From NCBI RefSeq assembly GCF_003148825.1, contig NZ_QGGZ01000019.1, positions 50,745 to 114,744 on the forward strand: DNA of 64,000 nucleotides. The letters run 5' to 3'. The notes under the pieces were generated by a model. The model did not search any database. It was not told where the DNA came from and saw only the letters and a program-made list of their open reading frames with translations. Every line of letters starts with the position of its first letter. Positions within the stretch are counted from its first letter, which is position 1. Below, in pieces: positions 32,371-41,030 of this stretch. The stretch is from Streptomyces sp. CG 926 (GTDB lineage Bacteria > Actinomycetota > Actinomycetes > Streptomycetales > Streptomycetaceae). Position numbers and translations under genes: made by a program.

Positions 32371-34863
32371 ATGACCATCCGGTACCCCACTGAAGAAGAC
32401 GCCGGCGCGGATGCCGGCGCGGATGCCGCGCGTCGGGACGCCTACGACGTCCTCGTCGTAGGTGCCGGCCCGACCGGCCTGACCGCGGCCTGTGAGCTGC
32501 TGCGTCGGGGGGTCCGCGTCAGAATCGTGGACGCGGCCCCCGGCCCCAGTGTCCACTCCAAGGCGATGTTGGTGTGGCCGCGCACCCTGGACGTCCTGGA
32601 GGACCTCGGGCTCTCCGGGGGTGTGGACCAGGTCGCGGTCAAGTTGCGGCAGATGACCTACTACTCGGAGAAGAAGCCGGTCACCCGGATGCGGATGGCC
32701 GACGACATGGCTCCCTACTGTCTGCCGCAGCGGCTGACCGAGGAGGTGTTGACCGAGGGTCTGCGCCGGCTCGGCGGCGGTGTCGAGCGCGGTGTGCGGC
32801 TGATGTCGTTGCAGGACGTGGACTTCGGCGGGGCGATACGTGAGGGCCGGCCGGTCACCGCGGTGTTGGAGCACGCCGGTGGGAGCGTCGAGCGGTTCAC
32901 CGTGCCGTGGGTGATCGGCGCGGACGGTGCGACGAGCGCGGTGCGCCGCCAGCTCGGTATCGCCTACGAGGGCGCCACGTACGAGAACCGCTTCCTGATC
33001 ACGGACGCGAAGGTGGCCGGCGATCCGCTGGAGAGCGACGAGATCCACTACTACCAGTCGCGGATGGGTGTCCTGGCCATCGTGCCGCAGCCGTTCGGGC
33101 TGTTCCGGTTCTTCACCAACGCTCCCGCGGACATGGCGGACGGGACGCTGGCGGACATGCAGCGGCTGGTCGACCTGCGCGGGCCGGGCGGGTTGCGGTT
33201 GACCGACCCGGACTGGGTGACCACCTTCCGGGTGCATCGGCGTCGGGCCGCCTCCTTCCAGCTGGGCCGGGTCTTCCTGGCCGGTGACGCCGCCCACGCG
33301 CACAGTCCGATGGGTGGGCAGGGTCTGAACACCGGGATCCAGGACGCGCAGAACATCGCGTGGAAGCTGGCGTCGGTGGTGCGCGGCGAGGCGCGGACCG
33401 CGTTGTTGGAGAGTTACACGCCCGAGCGGGCGGCGGTGGCGGACGCCGTCGTGCGGGACACCGATCTGCAGACCCGGGCCGCGATGTGGACCCGGGGCAG
33501 TCAGGTCACCCTGCGGGACACGGCGATGCGGGCCCTGGACCGTACGGGGGTCCTGGACCGTTTCTACGTTCCGGTGGCCGCGGGCCGGCGCTGGGTCTAC
33601 GGCCCGGTGGCGGACGGGTCGAGGCGTTCCAGGCCGGTGCACTGGTGCTCGGCGCGGGCGGGTCTGCGCCGGCATGCCCGGGAGGGTGCGGCGCTGCCGC
33701 GGCAGTTGGCGGTGGCGCTGGGGGTGGCCGGGCCGGCCGCCGATCCGGTCCGGCTGCACCTGGTGGTGCTGCCGGGCGAGAAGGACCCGGACCGTGGTCT
33801 GGCGGACGCGGTCCGCCGGCTGGCCGGGCCGTGGGCCGGGCAGGTGCGGGTGGTGGACACCGCCGCTCTGCCCGGGCGTGGGCCGGCGGTGTCGGCCGCC
33901 CGCGCGCTGCACTGCCGGCACGCCGGTTTCCATCTGGTGCGGCCGGACGGACACATCGTCCTGCACGGGCACCGCGAGGAGTTGCGCGAGCTGTACGACA
34001 CCCTCGACCGCCTTCTGGTCCCCGGGGCGGGCACCGCTCCCGGGGCCGTCCTTTCACCGATCGACGAACTCCCGCTGGAGGAAGAAGACATGTACCAGAG
34101 CTCCGGTTCCGTTCCCTTCGCCCACACCGTCGGCTCCGGCCCGCACAAGGTGATCGTGCTGCACTCCCTGTTCGGCGGGCACCAGTCGTTCTCGCCGTTG
34201 TGGCCGTACCTGGACGGGTCGCGCTTCACTTACGCGTTCATGGACGCCCGGGGGTTCGGGCGCAGCCTGGACGTGGCCGGTACGTACACGACCGACGAGA
34301 TCGCCTCGGACGTGCTGACGTTGGCCGACAGCATGGGGTGGCAGGAGTTCTCGCTGATCGGGCATTCGCTCGGTGGGCAGCCGATCCAGCAGGTGTTGCT
34401 CAAGGCCCCGCAGCGGGTGAGGCGGATCGTGGGGCTGAGCCCGGTGCCGGCGGGCGGCATGCCGATTCCGGACTCCGACTTCCCGTTGTTCGCGGAGGCC
34501 GCGCACAAGGTGGAGAACCGTCGCATCGTCATCGACATGACGACCGGGAACCGGTTGTCCCCGCACTGGGTGACCTCGTTCGCGGAGTCCTCGATGAAGG
34601 AGGTCGGGCCGGTCGCCTTCCGCAGCTACCTGGATTCCTTCCGTACCACCGACTTCGCCGACCGGATCAGCGGTGCGCAGGTGCCGGCGTTGGTGGTGGT
34701 CGGTGAGAACGACCCGGCGGTGACGGCGGAGTCGATGCAGGAGACGTGGATGAAGCACTACCCGAACGGGCGGTTGGCGGTGGTGGGCAACGCCGGTCAC
34801 TACCCGATGGTGGAGACGCCGGTGGCGCTGGCCACCCTGCTGGAGGAGTTCCTCTCCCAATAG
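32371..34863 (+). CDS. FAD monooxygenase fused to an alpha/beta-hydrolase
   Basis: 830 residues, ATG 32371. Residues 1-570 are a PheA/TfdB-type monooxygenase: VLVVGAGPTGLTAACELL (about 27-44), VIGADGATSAVRRQLG (about 190), VFLAGDAAHAHSPMGGQGLN (about 307), and a thioredoxin-like C-terminal part. Residues 574-830 are a full alpha/beta-hydrolase: HSLFGGHQSF oxyanion loop, nucleophile elbow IGHSLGGQ, acid GENDPAV, His in GNAGHYPM. The junction LPLEEEDMYQ hides GGAGGAAGAAG (34077-34087) and an in-frame ATG at 34090, so the hydrolase may also be made alone. The fusion suggests oxidation followed at once by ester or lactone hydrolysis. Confidence 0.93.
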   Translation: MTIRYPTEEDAGADAGADAARRDAYDVLVVGAGPTGLTAACELLRRGVRVRIVDAAPGPSVHSKAMLVWPRTLDVLEDLGLSGGVDQVAVKLRQMTYYSEKKPVTRMRMADDMAPYCLPQRLTEEVLTEGLRRLGGGVERGVRLMSLQDVDFGGAIREGRPVTAVLEHAGGSVERFTVPWVIGADGATSAVRRQLGIAYEGATYENRFLITDAKVAGDPLESDEIHYYQSRMGVLAIVPQPFGLFRFFTNAPADMADGTLADMQRLVDLRGPGGLRLTDPDWVTTFRVHRRRAASFQLGRVFLAGDAAHAHSPMGGQGLNTGIQDAQNIAWKLASVVRGEARTALLESYTPERAAVADAVVRDTDLQTRAAMWTRGSQVTLRDTAMRALDRTGVLDRFYVPVAAGRRWVYGPVADGSRRSRPVHWCSARAGLRRHAREGAALPRQLAVALGVAGPAADPVRLHLVVLPGEKDPDRGLADAVRRLAGPWAGQVRVVDTAALPGRGPAVSAARALHCRHAGFHLVRPDGHIVLHGHREELRELYDTLDRLLVPGAGTAPGAVLSPIDELPLEEEDMYQSSGSVPFAHTVGSGPHKVIVLHSLFGGHQSFSPLWPYLDGSRFTYAFMDARGFGRSLDVAGTYTTDEIASDVLTLADSMGWQEFSLIGHSLGGQPIQQVLLKAPQRVRRIVGLSPVPAGGMPIPDSDFPLFAEAAHKVENRRIVIDMTTGNRLSPHWVTSFAESSMKEVGPVAFRSYLDSFRTTDFADRISGAQVPALVVVGENDPAVTAESMQETWMKHYPNGRLAVVGNAGHYPMVETPVALATLLEEFLSQ

Positions 34864-35041
34864 TCCTGGCTGCCCCGGCCCCGTCCCCCGCGGGTGGGGC
34901 GCCGAGGAGGCGAAGGCGGATGTCCGGTGACTCTCCTGTCGGTTGCCCGGGCGTCCGCCTTCCGTCTTTGTCCGGGGCCGGTCGCCGGCCGGCGCGTGCC
35001 GGCCGGTGACCGGCCGGAGGTGGCTGGAGGTGGGAGGACGG

Positions 35042-35776
35042 ATGCCGAAGGTGACGGCGGCGCCGGTGCCCGTGCGCGGGTCCGGGTCGGGGCTGGTGGC
35101 GGTGGTGGCGGGGCACGAGCTGACCGCGTTCGTCGGTGCGGCCCTGGAGTCGGCGGGTGCCCGCCCGGTCGACGCGGACCTGACGGCCGAGGTGTTGGTG
35201 GCCGCCGATCTGGCGGGGGTGGCCCGGCACGGTGTGGTGCGGCTGCTCCCTTACGTGCAGGGGCTGTTGGGCGGGACGATCAACGGCGCCGCCCGGCCCG
35301 AGATCGTGCGCCGGTACGGGGACGTGACGGTGATCGACGCGCATCACGGGTTGGGGCAGCCCGCGTTGGCGTTCGCCGTGGACCGGGCGGTGGAGCAGGC
35401 TCGGGTACGGGGTGCGTGCGCGGTGTCGGTGCAGCATTCACGCCATGTCGGCATCACGGCCTGGTACGCGGGTCGGGCGGCGCGCGGGGGTGCCTTCGGT
35501 GTCATCACCACGCGTGCGGCGGGGTCCGCGGGGGGTGCGGGGGCGTGGTGGGAGGGGGCGGTAACAAGCCAGTTCTTGATGTGTGTGGACCGGACCGGCG
35601 TGAACGCCGCACGGCGTGCGCCATCGGTTGCGCGGGTCGGTGAGGGGGCGGTGCGGCCGCGGTTGACGCTGCCGGTTCCGGTTCTGGAGGAGCTCGGTCG
35701 GATCGCGGCTCTGGTCAAGGTGACGCCGGTACGGGCGCTGGACCGGCGTCGGCCGACCCGTTCCGAAGACCCTTGA
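35042..35776 (+). CDS. Ldh/malate-type dehydrogenase, internally shortened
   Basis: 244 residues from ATG 35042 (GGAGG upstream); the family is normally about 340-360. The first 165 residues fit: ADLAGVARHGVVRLLPYVQ, VTVIDAHHGLGQPALAFAVD, and VQHSRHVGITAWYAGRAARG with the conserved His. After GAFGVITTRAAGSAGG the NAD-binding middle (GTNP and following) is missing. The sequence resumes in a C-terminal-like LTLPVPVLEELGRIAALV. An in-frame deletion of roughly 100 residues is the simplest reading. It is probably catalytically impaired, or a remnant at the end of the rightward set. Confidence 0.75.
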   Translation: MPKVTAAPVPVRGSGSGLVAVVAGHELTAFVGAALESAGARPVDADLTAEVLVAADLAGVARHGVVRLLPYVQGLLGGTINGAARPEIVRRYGDVTVIDAHHGLGQPALAFAVDRAVEQARVRGACAVSVQHSRHVGITAWYAGRAARGGAFGVITTRAAGSAGGAGAWWEGAVTSQFLMCVDRTGVNAARRAPSVARVGEGAVRPRLTLPVPVLEELGRIAALVKVTPVRALDRRRPTRSEDP

Positions 35777-35806
35777 GTAAACACTCAGGACTTATTTTAT
35801 TTACCG
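35774..35806 (+). terminator. Short hairpin and T-rich tract after the Ldh-like gene
   Basis: TGAGT-AAAC-ACTCA (35774-35787), whose stem includes the Ldh stop codon, is followed by the T-rich stretch ATTTTATTTA. The stem is weak but the U-rich tail is rare in this GC-rich genome. Confidence 0.5.
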
Positions 35807-36174
35807 ATCCCGCCGGAGAACACGACGGAAGGCAGGTGGTACACACCCGAACCAAAAATCGTACACACCTCAACAATCGAGGTGGATTTACACGGTAAGC
35901 GACCAGTAACGACGACGTCGGCGGCCCGTCGGGGAATACGGCGGCACTTGGCTGAATTGTCGTCGGTGTTCTCCCCCAGGGGGACTCGCCGGTCCTGCCC
36001 TGCTCGCCAAATCGCCTTGTGGCATGGGATCTTGGCCCCCGGTCTCGCGGAGTGACGGATGTCACGGTCCGGAATTCGCTGTTCCGGGTTTCCTTTGTAA
36101 GGAGGCCCGTGGCGTGAATCCGACCGGCCGCGGACGGGCACTTCCCCACGTTCCCATCGGCTAGTATTCGGCGG
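35807..36174. promoter_or_regulatory. A/T-richer regulatory region with twin GTACACACC repeats
   Basis: Two direct repeats GTACACACC (35839-35847 and 35861-35869) start 22 bases apart (two helical turns) and are followed by GTGGATTTACAC-like sequence. TAGTAT at about 36160, eight bases before ATG 36175, is a possible -10, which would make the XRE transcript nearly leaderless. The region is clearly less GC-rich than its surroundings. No gene is seen. Confidence 0.45.
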
Positions 36175-37083
36175 ATGTTTCAGCGCAGTGCGCGGGCAGC
36201 GAAAGGCGAAAAGAGAATGCAGCGGGCGGCGGGAGTTCGAGATTCTGATCTTGGAAAGTTCCTTCAGGTACGGCGCAGCCTGCTGACGCCGGACGACATC
36301 GGCCTGTCCGGCGACGGCAAGAGACGCCGGGTGCGGGGGCTGCGCAGGGAGGAGGTCGCCCATATCGCCCAGGTCAGCGTCAACTACTACACGCGCCTGG
36401 AGCAGGGGCAGAACCGCAGCGCCTCTCCCGAGGTCCTGGACGCCATCGCCAACGCGTTACGCCTGAACGCGGGCGAGCGGGCGCACCTGCACAACCTGTC
36501 CCGCGCCGCCGAGCTCGCGCGCCCGGCCAAGGCCGCCGAGGAGGTACGGCCCGCGGTGGCCCGGATGATCTCCGCCTACCTGCAGGGGCCGGCGGTCGTG
36601 CTGGGCCGGCAGATGGACATCCTCGCCTGGAACGCCCTCGCCCGGACCATGTTCTCCGGTCACATCGACATCGAGGAGCTCCTGGCCCGGGACGCGCCGC
36701 CGAACCTGGCCGAGTTGGTCTTCCTCCACCCCGGCGCCCGCGCCCTCTACCCGCGCTGGAACGACGAGGCGGTCGAGATGGCGGGCTACCTGAGGATGAT
36801 GGCCGGCCGATTCCCGGGCGACCCGGAACTGGTCGAGCTGATCGAGCGTCTCCTGCTGGCGAGCCCGGAGTTCACCGAGATCTGGTCGGGGCACGTGGTG
36901 TGGGACAAGACGTTCGGTACGCGCCATCTCCACCATCCGGCCGTCGGGGAGCTGACCCTCTCCTTCGAGAGTCTGCGCCTGCCCGATTCCCCCGACCAGT
37001 GCATCGTGCTGTACCACGCGGAGCCCGCCTCCCTTGAGGAAGAGGCGCTGCGCGTCCTGTTGGAAGGCCGCGGCGGCGGCTGA
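36175..37083 (+). CDS. XRE-family regulator with MmyB-like ligand-binding domain
   Basis: 302 residues from ATG 36175; an in-frame ATG at 36217 is an alternative start. HTH at about 20-105: LGKFLQVRRSLLTPDDIGL, GLRREEVAHIAQVSVNYYTRLEQGQNR (recognition helix region), SPEVLDAIANAL. The MmyB-type PAS-like domain follows (about 125-300): GPAVVLGRQMDILAWNALAR, LVFLHPGARALYPRW, HHPAVGELTLSFESLRLPD. These regulators sense small hydrophobic ligands and often sit next to the oxidoreductases they control. This one flanks the monooxygenase/AfsA locus. Confidence 0.93.
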   Translation: MFQRSARAAKGEKRMQRAAGVRDSDLGKFLQVRRSLLTPDDIGLSGDGKRRRVRGLRREEVAHIAQVSVNYYTRLEQGQNRSASPEVLDAIANALRLNAGERAHLHNLSRAAELARPAKAAEEVRPAVARMISAYLQGPAVVLGRQMDILAWNALARTMFSGHIDIEELLARDAPPNLAELVFLHPGARALYPRWNDEAVEMAGYLRMMAGRFPGDPELVELIERLLLASPEFTEIWSGHVVWDKTFGTRHLHHPAVGELTLSFESLRLPDSPDQCIVLYHAEPASLEEEALRVLLEGRGGG

Positions 37084-37202
37084 CCGTCCGCGCCGCGCAG
37101 GCGCCGGCGCCGGTGCGGAGACAGTCGAGAATCCGTCAATACCCGCTGAGGATGACCAGCAGGGGCAGGCGAGGGGATCAACGCCTCGCCGAGACTGGAC
37201 CC

Positions 37203-38036
37203 ATGGACTCCTTCGCCGACCTCAGCCAGTTCCTGCGCTCCCACCGCCTCCGCACGACCCCTGAGCAGAGGGGGGTCTCCACGGGCGCGGGGGCGCGGAC
37301 CGCGCCCTGCCTGCTGCCCGCCGAACTGGCCCGGGCGGCGGGGCTCGACGCCGACCGTTACACCGACATCGAGGACGGCCGGTCCGGCCGTGTGCCCCTG
37401 TCCGTCCTCGACGCGCTGGCATCGGCGCTGCGATTGGACACCGACGACCGGGCCGAACTGTTCCGGCTCGGGGCCTCCCCCGGAACCTCCCGGCTGCGGG
37501 GGCTCGGCCACCTCACCCGCGCGGTCCCCATGCTGCCGGTCATCGCCTTCAACCACCGCTACGACATCACCGGATGGAACCTGCCGGGGCAGGCACTGCT
37601 CGCCTGGGAGCTGGACTGGCCCGTGGACCACGTACGGCCCAACCTCGCCCGGATGCTCTTCCTCGACCGGGCGACACGGGCCCTGTACGGGCACGGGCAG
37701 CGCCAGGTCGCCGGGCTCGTGGGGGCGCTGCGGCGGGCCACCGAGCAGCATCCGGACGAGGAGCTGACCGCCATGGTGGTCGAACTGGCCGCAACCAGCC
37801 GGGAGTTCGCGCAGCTCTGGTTCCGGCCGGCCGAGGAGCGCAGGGACGAGGAGGACTGCGGCGTCCTGGTCCGCTTCGAGCATCCCGCGGTGGGCCCCAT
37901 GGAGCTGTCCCGGGTGGTGCTGGAGGAGGGGGCGCAGAACGGGGAGTGGGCCGTGGTGTTCAGCCCGGAACCCGGTTCCGCGTCCGCCGCCGCGCTGGAC
38001 GGCCTCCTGGCCCGTGTCTCCGGCAGGTCCGGCTGA
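37203..38036 (+). CDS. Second XRE/MmyB-like regulator, divergent paralogue
   Basis: 277 residues from ATG 37203 (MDSFADLSQFLRSHR). Same architecture as its upstream neighbour, 120 bases away. The HTH is poorer: the RREEVA motif is replaced by LLPAELARAAGLDADRYTDIEDGRS. The ligand domain is intact (VIAFNHRYDITGWNLPGQALLAW, MLFLDRATRALYGHG, FEHPAVGPMELSRVVLEEG). It may be a duplicate that has lost or changed DNA specificity. It is convergent with the DUF7405-like gene. Confidence 0.88.
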   Translation: MDSFADLSQFLRSHRLRTTPEQRGVSTGAGARTAPCLLPAELARAAGLDADRYTDIEDGRSGRVPLSVLDALASALRLDTDDRAELFRLGASPGTSRLRGLGHLTRAVPMLPVIAFNHRYDITGWNLPGQALLAWELDWPVDHVRPNLARMLFLDRATRALYGHGQRQVAGLVGALRRATEQHPDEELTAMVVELAATSREFAQLWFRPAEERRDEEDCGVLVRFEHPAVGPMELSRVVLEEGAQNGEWAVVFSPEPGSASAAALDGLLARVSGRSG

Positions 38037-38155
38037 CCCGCCGCGACGACCGCCGGGTAGCGGTGGCGGAAGGGCCTGCGCCGCGCCGCCACCGGTACCC
38101 GACGGCCGTCGCTCGGGACTGCCGCCGGGGGTTGTCGCTCGGCGGCCCTCGTCGC

Positions 38156-38204
38156 GCACGCGCGCGGGCGGGCGCGGGCGGGCGCGGGCGGGCGGGCGCG
38201 GGGG
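38156..38204. repeat. GGGCGGGCGC microsatellite between convergent genes
   Basis: Nearly pure (GCGGGCGG)-type repeat of about 48 bases in the 180-bp gap between the second XRE gene and the DUF7405-like gene. It may act as a transcription road-block or form G-quadruplexes. It shows no hairpin. Confidence 0.6.
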
Positions 38205-38214
38205 TCCGGCCCGC

Positions 38215-39288
38215 TCAGGTGGGCGGCCCCGGCAGTCCCGGGTAGGCGCGGTCCGCGCGCGGGGGCACGGCGAAGGTGGCCCGGCTGCGGACGTCCATGA
38301 ACGCGTTGATGCCGTTGTTGCGTCGCACACCGATCCCACCGTGGTGGGTGGAGGCGTCGGCCGCGTTCATCATGGCCCGGGTGGCGTGGAAGTCCTCCAT
38401 GGTGCGCTGCAGGGACACGAAGTGGGTCCCTGGCACCCCGTGGTCCATCGTCGCGAAGTCCCGGCGGTTGATCCGCGGCCGGCCGGCGAGGCGGGCCCGC
38501 CCGGTCGCCTGGGCGTGGCCGACCCGCCCGTGGGCGGCGGCCACCGCCGCCAGCTCCGTACGGTCGCTCTCCGCGTCCTCGACCAGCGCGTGCGCCTCCT
38601 TCGCGGTCGTGCGGGGCGAGTACATCAGGGCGGCCCGCTCGTCCTCGTGCTGCTCGTACCAGCTGTCGGTGTCCAGGACGATGTAGCTGACGTGCATGGT
38701 CGTGCCGCCGGCCAGCGGCCCCTCGGTGATCGACACCTCCTCCTCGGTGGCCTGGTTGCGGCGCAGTCCCGAGTGGAAGCCCAGCAGCAGCGGGGCGTCC
38801 GCGGGGACGCCGGCCTGCGGCCGCCGCTCGGCCGGCAGGCCCTCCCCCACGAAGCCGCTGCGCGTCTCGCGCAGCGCCAGGCGCCGACGCTGGTCCAGCG
38901 GTCCGGGCCCGAAGAGCGAGGCGGCCGCGCCCGTCACCGTCTCCTGCCGGTCGGAGGCCAGGTGCAGGCAGGCGTCGTACTCCTCCAGCACCGGGTTCTC
39001 CCAGCGGGCCATCGGGACGGGCCGCCCCACCGGGGAACGCAGCGGCGTGTGCCGCTCGAACCAGCCCGGGCCCCAGCCCACGCACATCAGGATGCCGTCG
39101 GGCCCGTGCCCGTACCGTGCCTCCAGGGCGGCGAGCGCGGCCTCCAGGTGTTCGGCGTCCTCCCGTACCGGGGAGCCCACCACGTCGAGCATCAGCAGCC
39201 GGTGGTGGCGGGGCGGCAGGGCACGGCCGGCCTCGTCGGACCGGAAGGTGTCCTCCCAGGCGTGCTGGGCGGCGGGGCGTAAGGGCAT
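38215..39288 (-). CDS. Uncharacterised protein, DUF7405/Dyp-peroxidase-like
   Basis: 357 residues from ATG 39288 (MPLRPAAQHAWEDTF), one base overlapping the preceding stop. Conserved-looking blocks are HHRLLMLDVVGSPVREDAEHLE (ferredoxin-like beta-alpha start), GPDGILMCVGWGPGWFERH, and RSGFVGEGLPAER (at the position of the Dyp GxxDG motif). C-terminal blocks are FVSLQRTMEDFHATRAMMN and GIGVRRNNGINAFMDVRSR. The pattern resembles the DUF7405 group, distant from dye-decolorising peroxidases, but heme ligation is not established. It is in a three-gene leftward unit with two oxidoreductases. Confidence 0.75.
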   Translation of the reverse strand: MPLRPAAQHAWEDTFRSDEAGRALPPRHHRLLMLDVVGSPVREDAEHLEAALAALEARYGHGPDGILMCVGWGPGWFERHTPLRSPVGRPVPMARWENPVLEEYDACLHLASDRQETVTGAAASLFGPGPLDQRRRLALRETRSGFVGEGLPAERRPQAGVPADAPLLLGFHSGLRRNQATEEEVSITEGPLAGGTTMHVSYIVLDTDSWYEQHEDERAALMYSPRTTAKEAHALVEDAESDRTELAAVAAAHGRVGHAQATGRARLAGRPRINRRDFATMDHGVPGTHFVSLQRTMEDFHATRAMMNAADASTHHGGIGVRRNNGINAFMDVRSRATFAVPPRADRAYPGLPGPPT

Positions 39289-39941
39289 CACAGCTCCTCC
39301 TGCGGGTCGTCGCGGCGCAGGGCCGCGAACGCCGCGGCCCAGTCGGCCACGGGTGCGCCGGGTTCGTTGAACAGGCTGAAGGTCGTGCACCGGCCGGCGG
39401 GTTCCTCGATGGCCGCGACGATCGCGGTGGCCATGTCGGAACGTGCCACCATGCCGTCGCCGTACGGGTGTTGACTGAGAGTCAGGGCGTGGCTGCCGGG
39501 CGGGTCGTCGGTCATCCAGGTGGGGCGCACGACGGTGTACGGCAGGCCGCTGGTGCGCACCATCCGTTCGGCGGCGACCCGTGCGGGCAGCAGCGTGTCG
39601 TCGATCCGGTTGAGGGGGTGGGCCGGTCCGTGGCCCACGGCGAAGGAGCTGAACAGGACGAAGTGCGCGCCGGGTCGGTGGCGTCGGACCTGTTCCAGCA
39701 CCACCCGGGTGGCCCGTTCGGTGTGGACCCGGGGCTCGCCCCGCCGGGGCACGAGGACGACGGCGTCGGCGCCCTGCAACACGGTTGCGGCGTCGGTCAG
39801 TTCGCCGAGGTCGCCGGGTCGGGTCGGGTCGCCGAGGTCGCCGACGTAGCGGACCGTGTGGCCGCGGTCGGTGGCCGTCCGGGCGATGATCCTTCCGCTG
39901 CCGGCCCGGTAGGGGGAGCCGACGACGACGATTTGTGCCAT
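39288..39941 (-). CDS. NAD(P)H-binding (NmrA/SDR-atypical) protein
   Basis: 217 residues, ATG 39941. The N-terminal Rossmann entry IVVVGSPYRAGSGRIIARTA is a slightly altered GxxGxxG. LGELTDAATVLQGADAVVLV and HFVLFSSFAVGHGP follow, then YTVVRPTWMTDD, a typical atypical-SDR layout without the YxxxK pair. A regulatory or NAD(P)H-dependent reductase role is possible. It lies between the DUF7405-like and quinone reductase genes with minimal spacing. Confidence 0.88.
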   Translation of the reverse strand: MAQIVVVGSPYRAGSGRIIARTATDRGHTVRYVGDLGDPTRPGDLGELTDAATVLQGADAVVLVPRRGEPRVHTERATRVVLEQVRRHRPGAHFVLFSSFAVGHGPAHPLNRIDDTLLPARVAAERMVRTSGLPYTVVRPTWMTDDPPGSHALTLSQHPYGDGMVARSDMATAIVAAIEEPAGRCTTFSLFNEPGAPVADWAAAFAALRRDDPQEEL

Positions 39942-39945
39942 GCCC

Positions 39946-40923
39946 TCACGCCCCGTCGTGGACGAGGAGGGTGGCCTTGCCGGCGATCCGGCGTTCGCGC
40001 AGCGCCGTCATCACCTCGGGGAGCCGCTCCCAGGCGTCCTGGTGGCCCAGGACCGGTCGCAGCCGGCCGAGGTCGATCAGGCGGACGAGCAGTTCCAGGT
40101 CCTCGCCGACGGGCTCGCCGGACCCGAACACCCAGAAGGGGTGCAGGGTCTGGCGTGCGTGGGGGACGAAGGAGGAGATGCTGAGGCTGGCGGTGCGGCC
40201 CGAGGAGGTACCGAGCACCACGATGTGACCGAAGGTCGACAGCCGCCCGAGGGCCGAGACCAGTACCTCCCCGCCCACGGATTCCAGGATCACGTCGAAA
40301 TCGCCCTCGGCATCGGCGAGGGAGGTGACGACGTGGTGCGCGCCCAGTGCCTTCAGGTCGAGGTCGCGGTGGGTGCCGGTCAACGCGGTCACCTCGGCGC
40401 CCTCGATGGCGGCCAGTTGCACGGCGAAGGAGCCGACGCCGCCGCTCGCGCCGGTGATCAGGACGCGGCGGCCCAGCAGCGGGCCGCCGCGGCGCAGGGC
40501 GCGCAGGGCGGTCAGTCCGGCGACGCCGAGGGTGGCCGCCTCGGTGAAGGCCACCGCGTCGGGGAGGACGGCGAGCCGGTCGACGGGGACGGCCGCGTAC
40601 CGGGCCCAGCCGCCGAAGTCGTTCATCGCCGCGATCCGGGTACCGGCGGCGGGTCCGCTGCCGTCGGCCGCGGCCCGTACGACGGTCCCGGCCAGGTCCT
40701 GCCCGGGCCGCCAGCCCTCGGCGCGGCGCCGGAACAGGTTCAGTTCGCCGCGGTTGACGGAGAACGCCGCGACGCTCACCAGCGCCTCGTGCGGGGCCGG
40801 TTCGGGCAGGGCGACGCTGCGCAGGTCGGGTCCGTCGGGGGTGCCGATCCAGGCGCGCATCCGCTGCGGGAGGATCGGCGCGCCGGGGTGCGCGGAGGCG
40901 GGAGAGGTACGGGAAGAGGTCAT
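39946..40923 (-). CDS. Zinc-independent alcohol dehydrogenase/quinone oxidoreductase
   Basis: 325 residues, ATG 40923. MDR superfamily: GroES-like N-terminal domain (about 20-130, PHEALVSVAAFSVNRGELNL, GQDLAGTVV). The NADPH Rossmann domain has the motif VLITGASGGVGSFAVQLAA (about 153-171). The structural and catalytic zinc ligands are missing, as in quinone oxidoreductases. First gene of the leftward trio; divergent from a LysR regulator with a LysR box between them. Confidence 0.92.
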   Translation of the reverse strand: MTSSRTSPASAHPGAPILPQRMRAWIGTPDGPDLRSVALPEPAPHEALVSVAAFSVNRGELNLFRRRAEGWRPGQDLAGTVVRAAADGSGPAAGTRIAAMNDFGGWARYAAVPVDRLAVLPDAVAFTEAATLGVAGLTALRALRRGGPLLGRRVLITGASGGVGSFAVQLAAIEGAEVTALTGTHRDLDLKALGAHHVVTSLADAEGDFDVILESVGGEVLVSALGRLSTFGHIVVLGTSSGRTASLSISSFVPHARQTLHPFWVFGSGEPVGEDLELLVRLIDLGRLRPVLGHQDAWERLPEVMTALRERRIAGKATLLVHDGA

Positions 40924-40977
40924 GCGTCGACCGTAGGCAGGGCGTCGGTCGGGAGGGAAAGACCAGCTCTGTCTCGG

Positions 40978-40998
40978 TTCATAACTCCCGGGTATGAA
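40978..40998. promoter_or_regulatory. LysR operator between quinone reductase and LysR genes
   Basis: TTCATA (40978-40983), nine bases, TATGAA (40993-40998) is a perfect 6-bp dyad with a T-N11-A core (T40982 to A40994). It lies in the 107-bp divergent promoter region. Confidence 0.65.
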
Positions 40999-41030
40999 TG
41001 GGGTGGCGCCCCTACGATGACGGGGTGACG

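Noticed and set aside
35797..36363. Minus-strand frame upstream of the first XRE gene
   Set aside because: Lies in A/T-richer regulatory DNA, no motif, and overlaps the XRE start.
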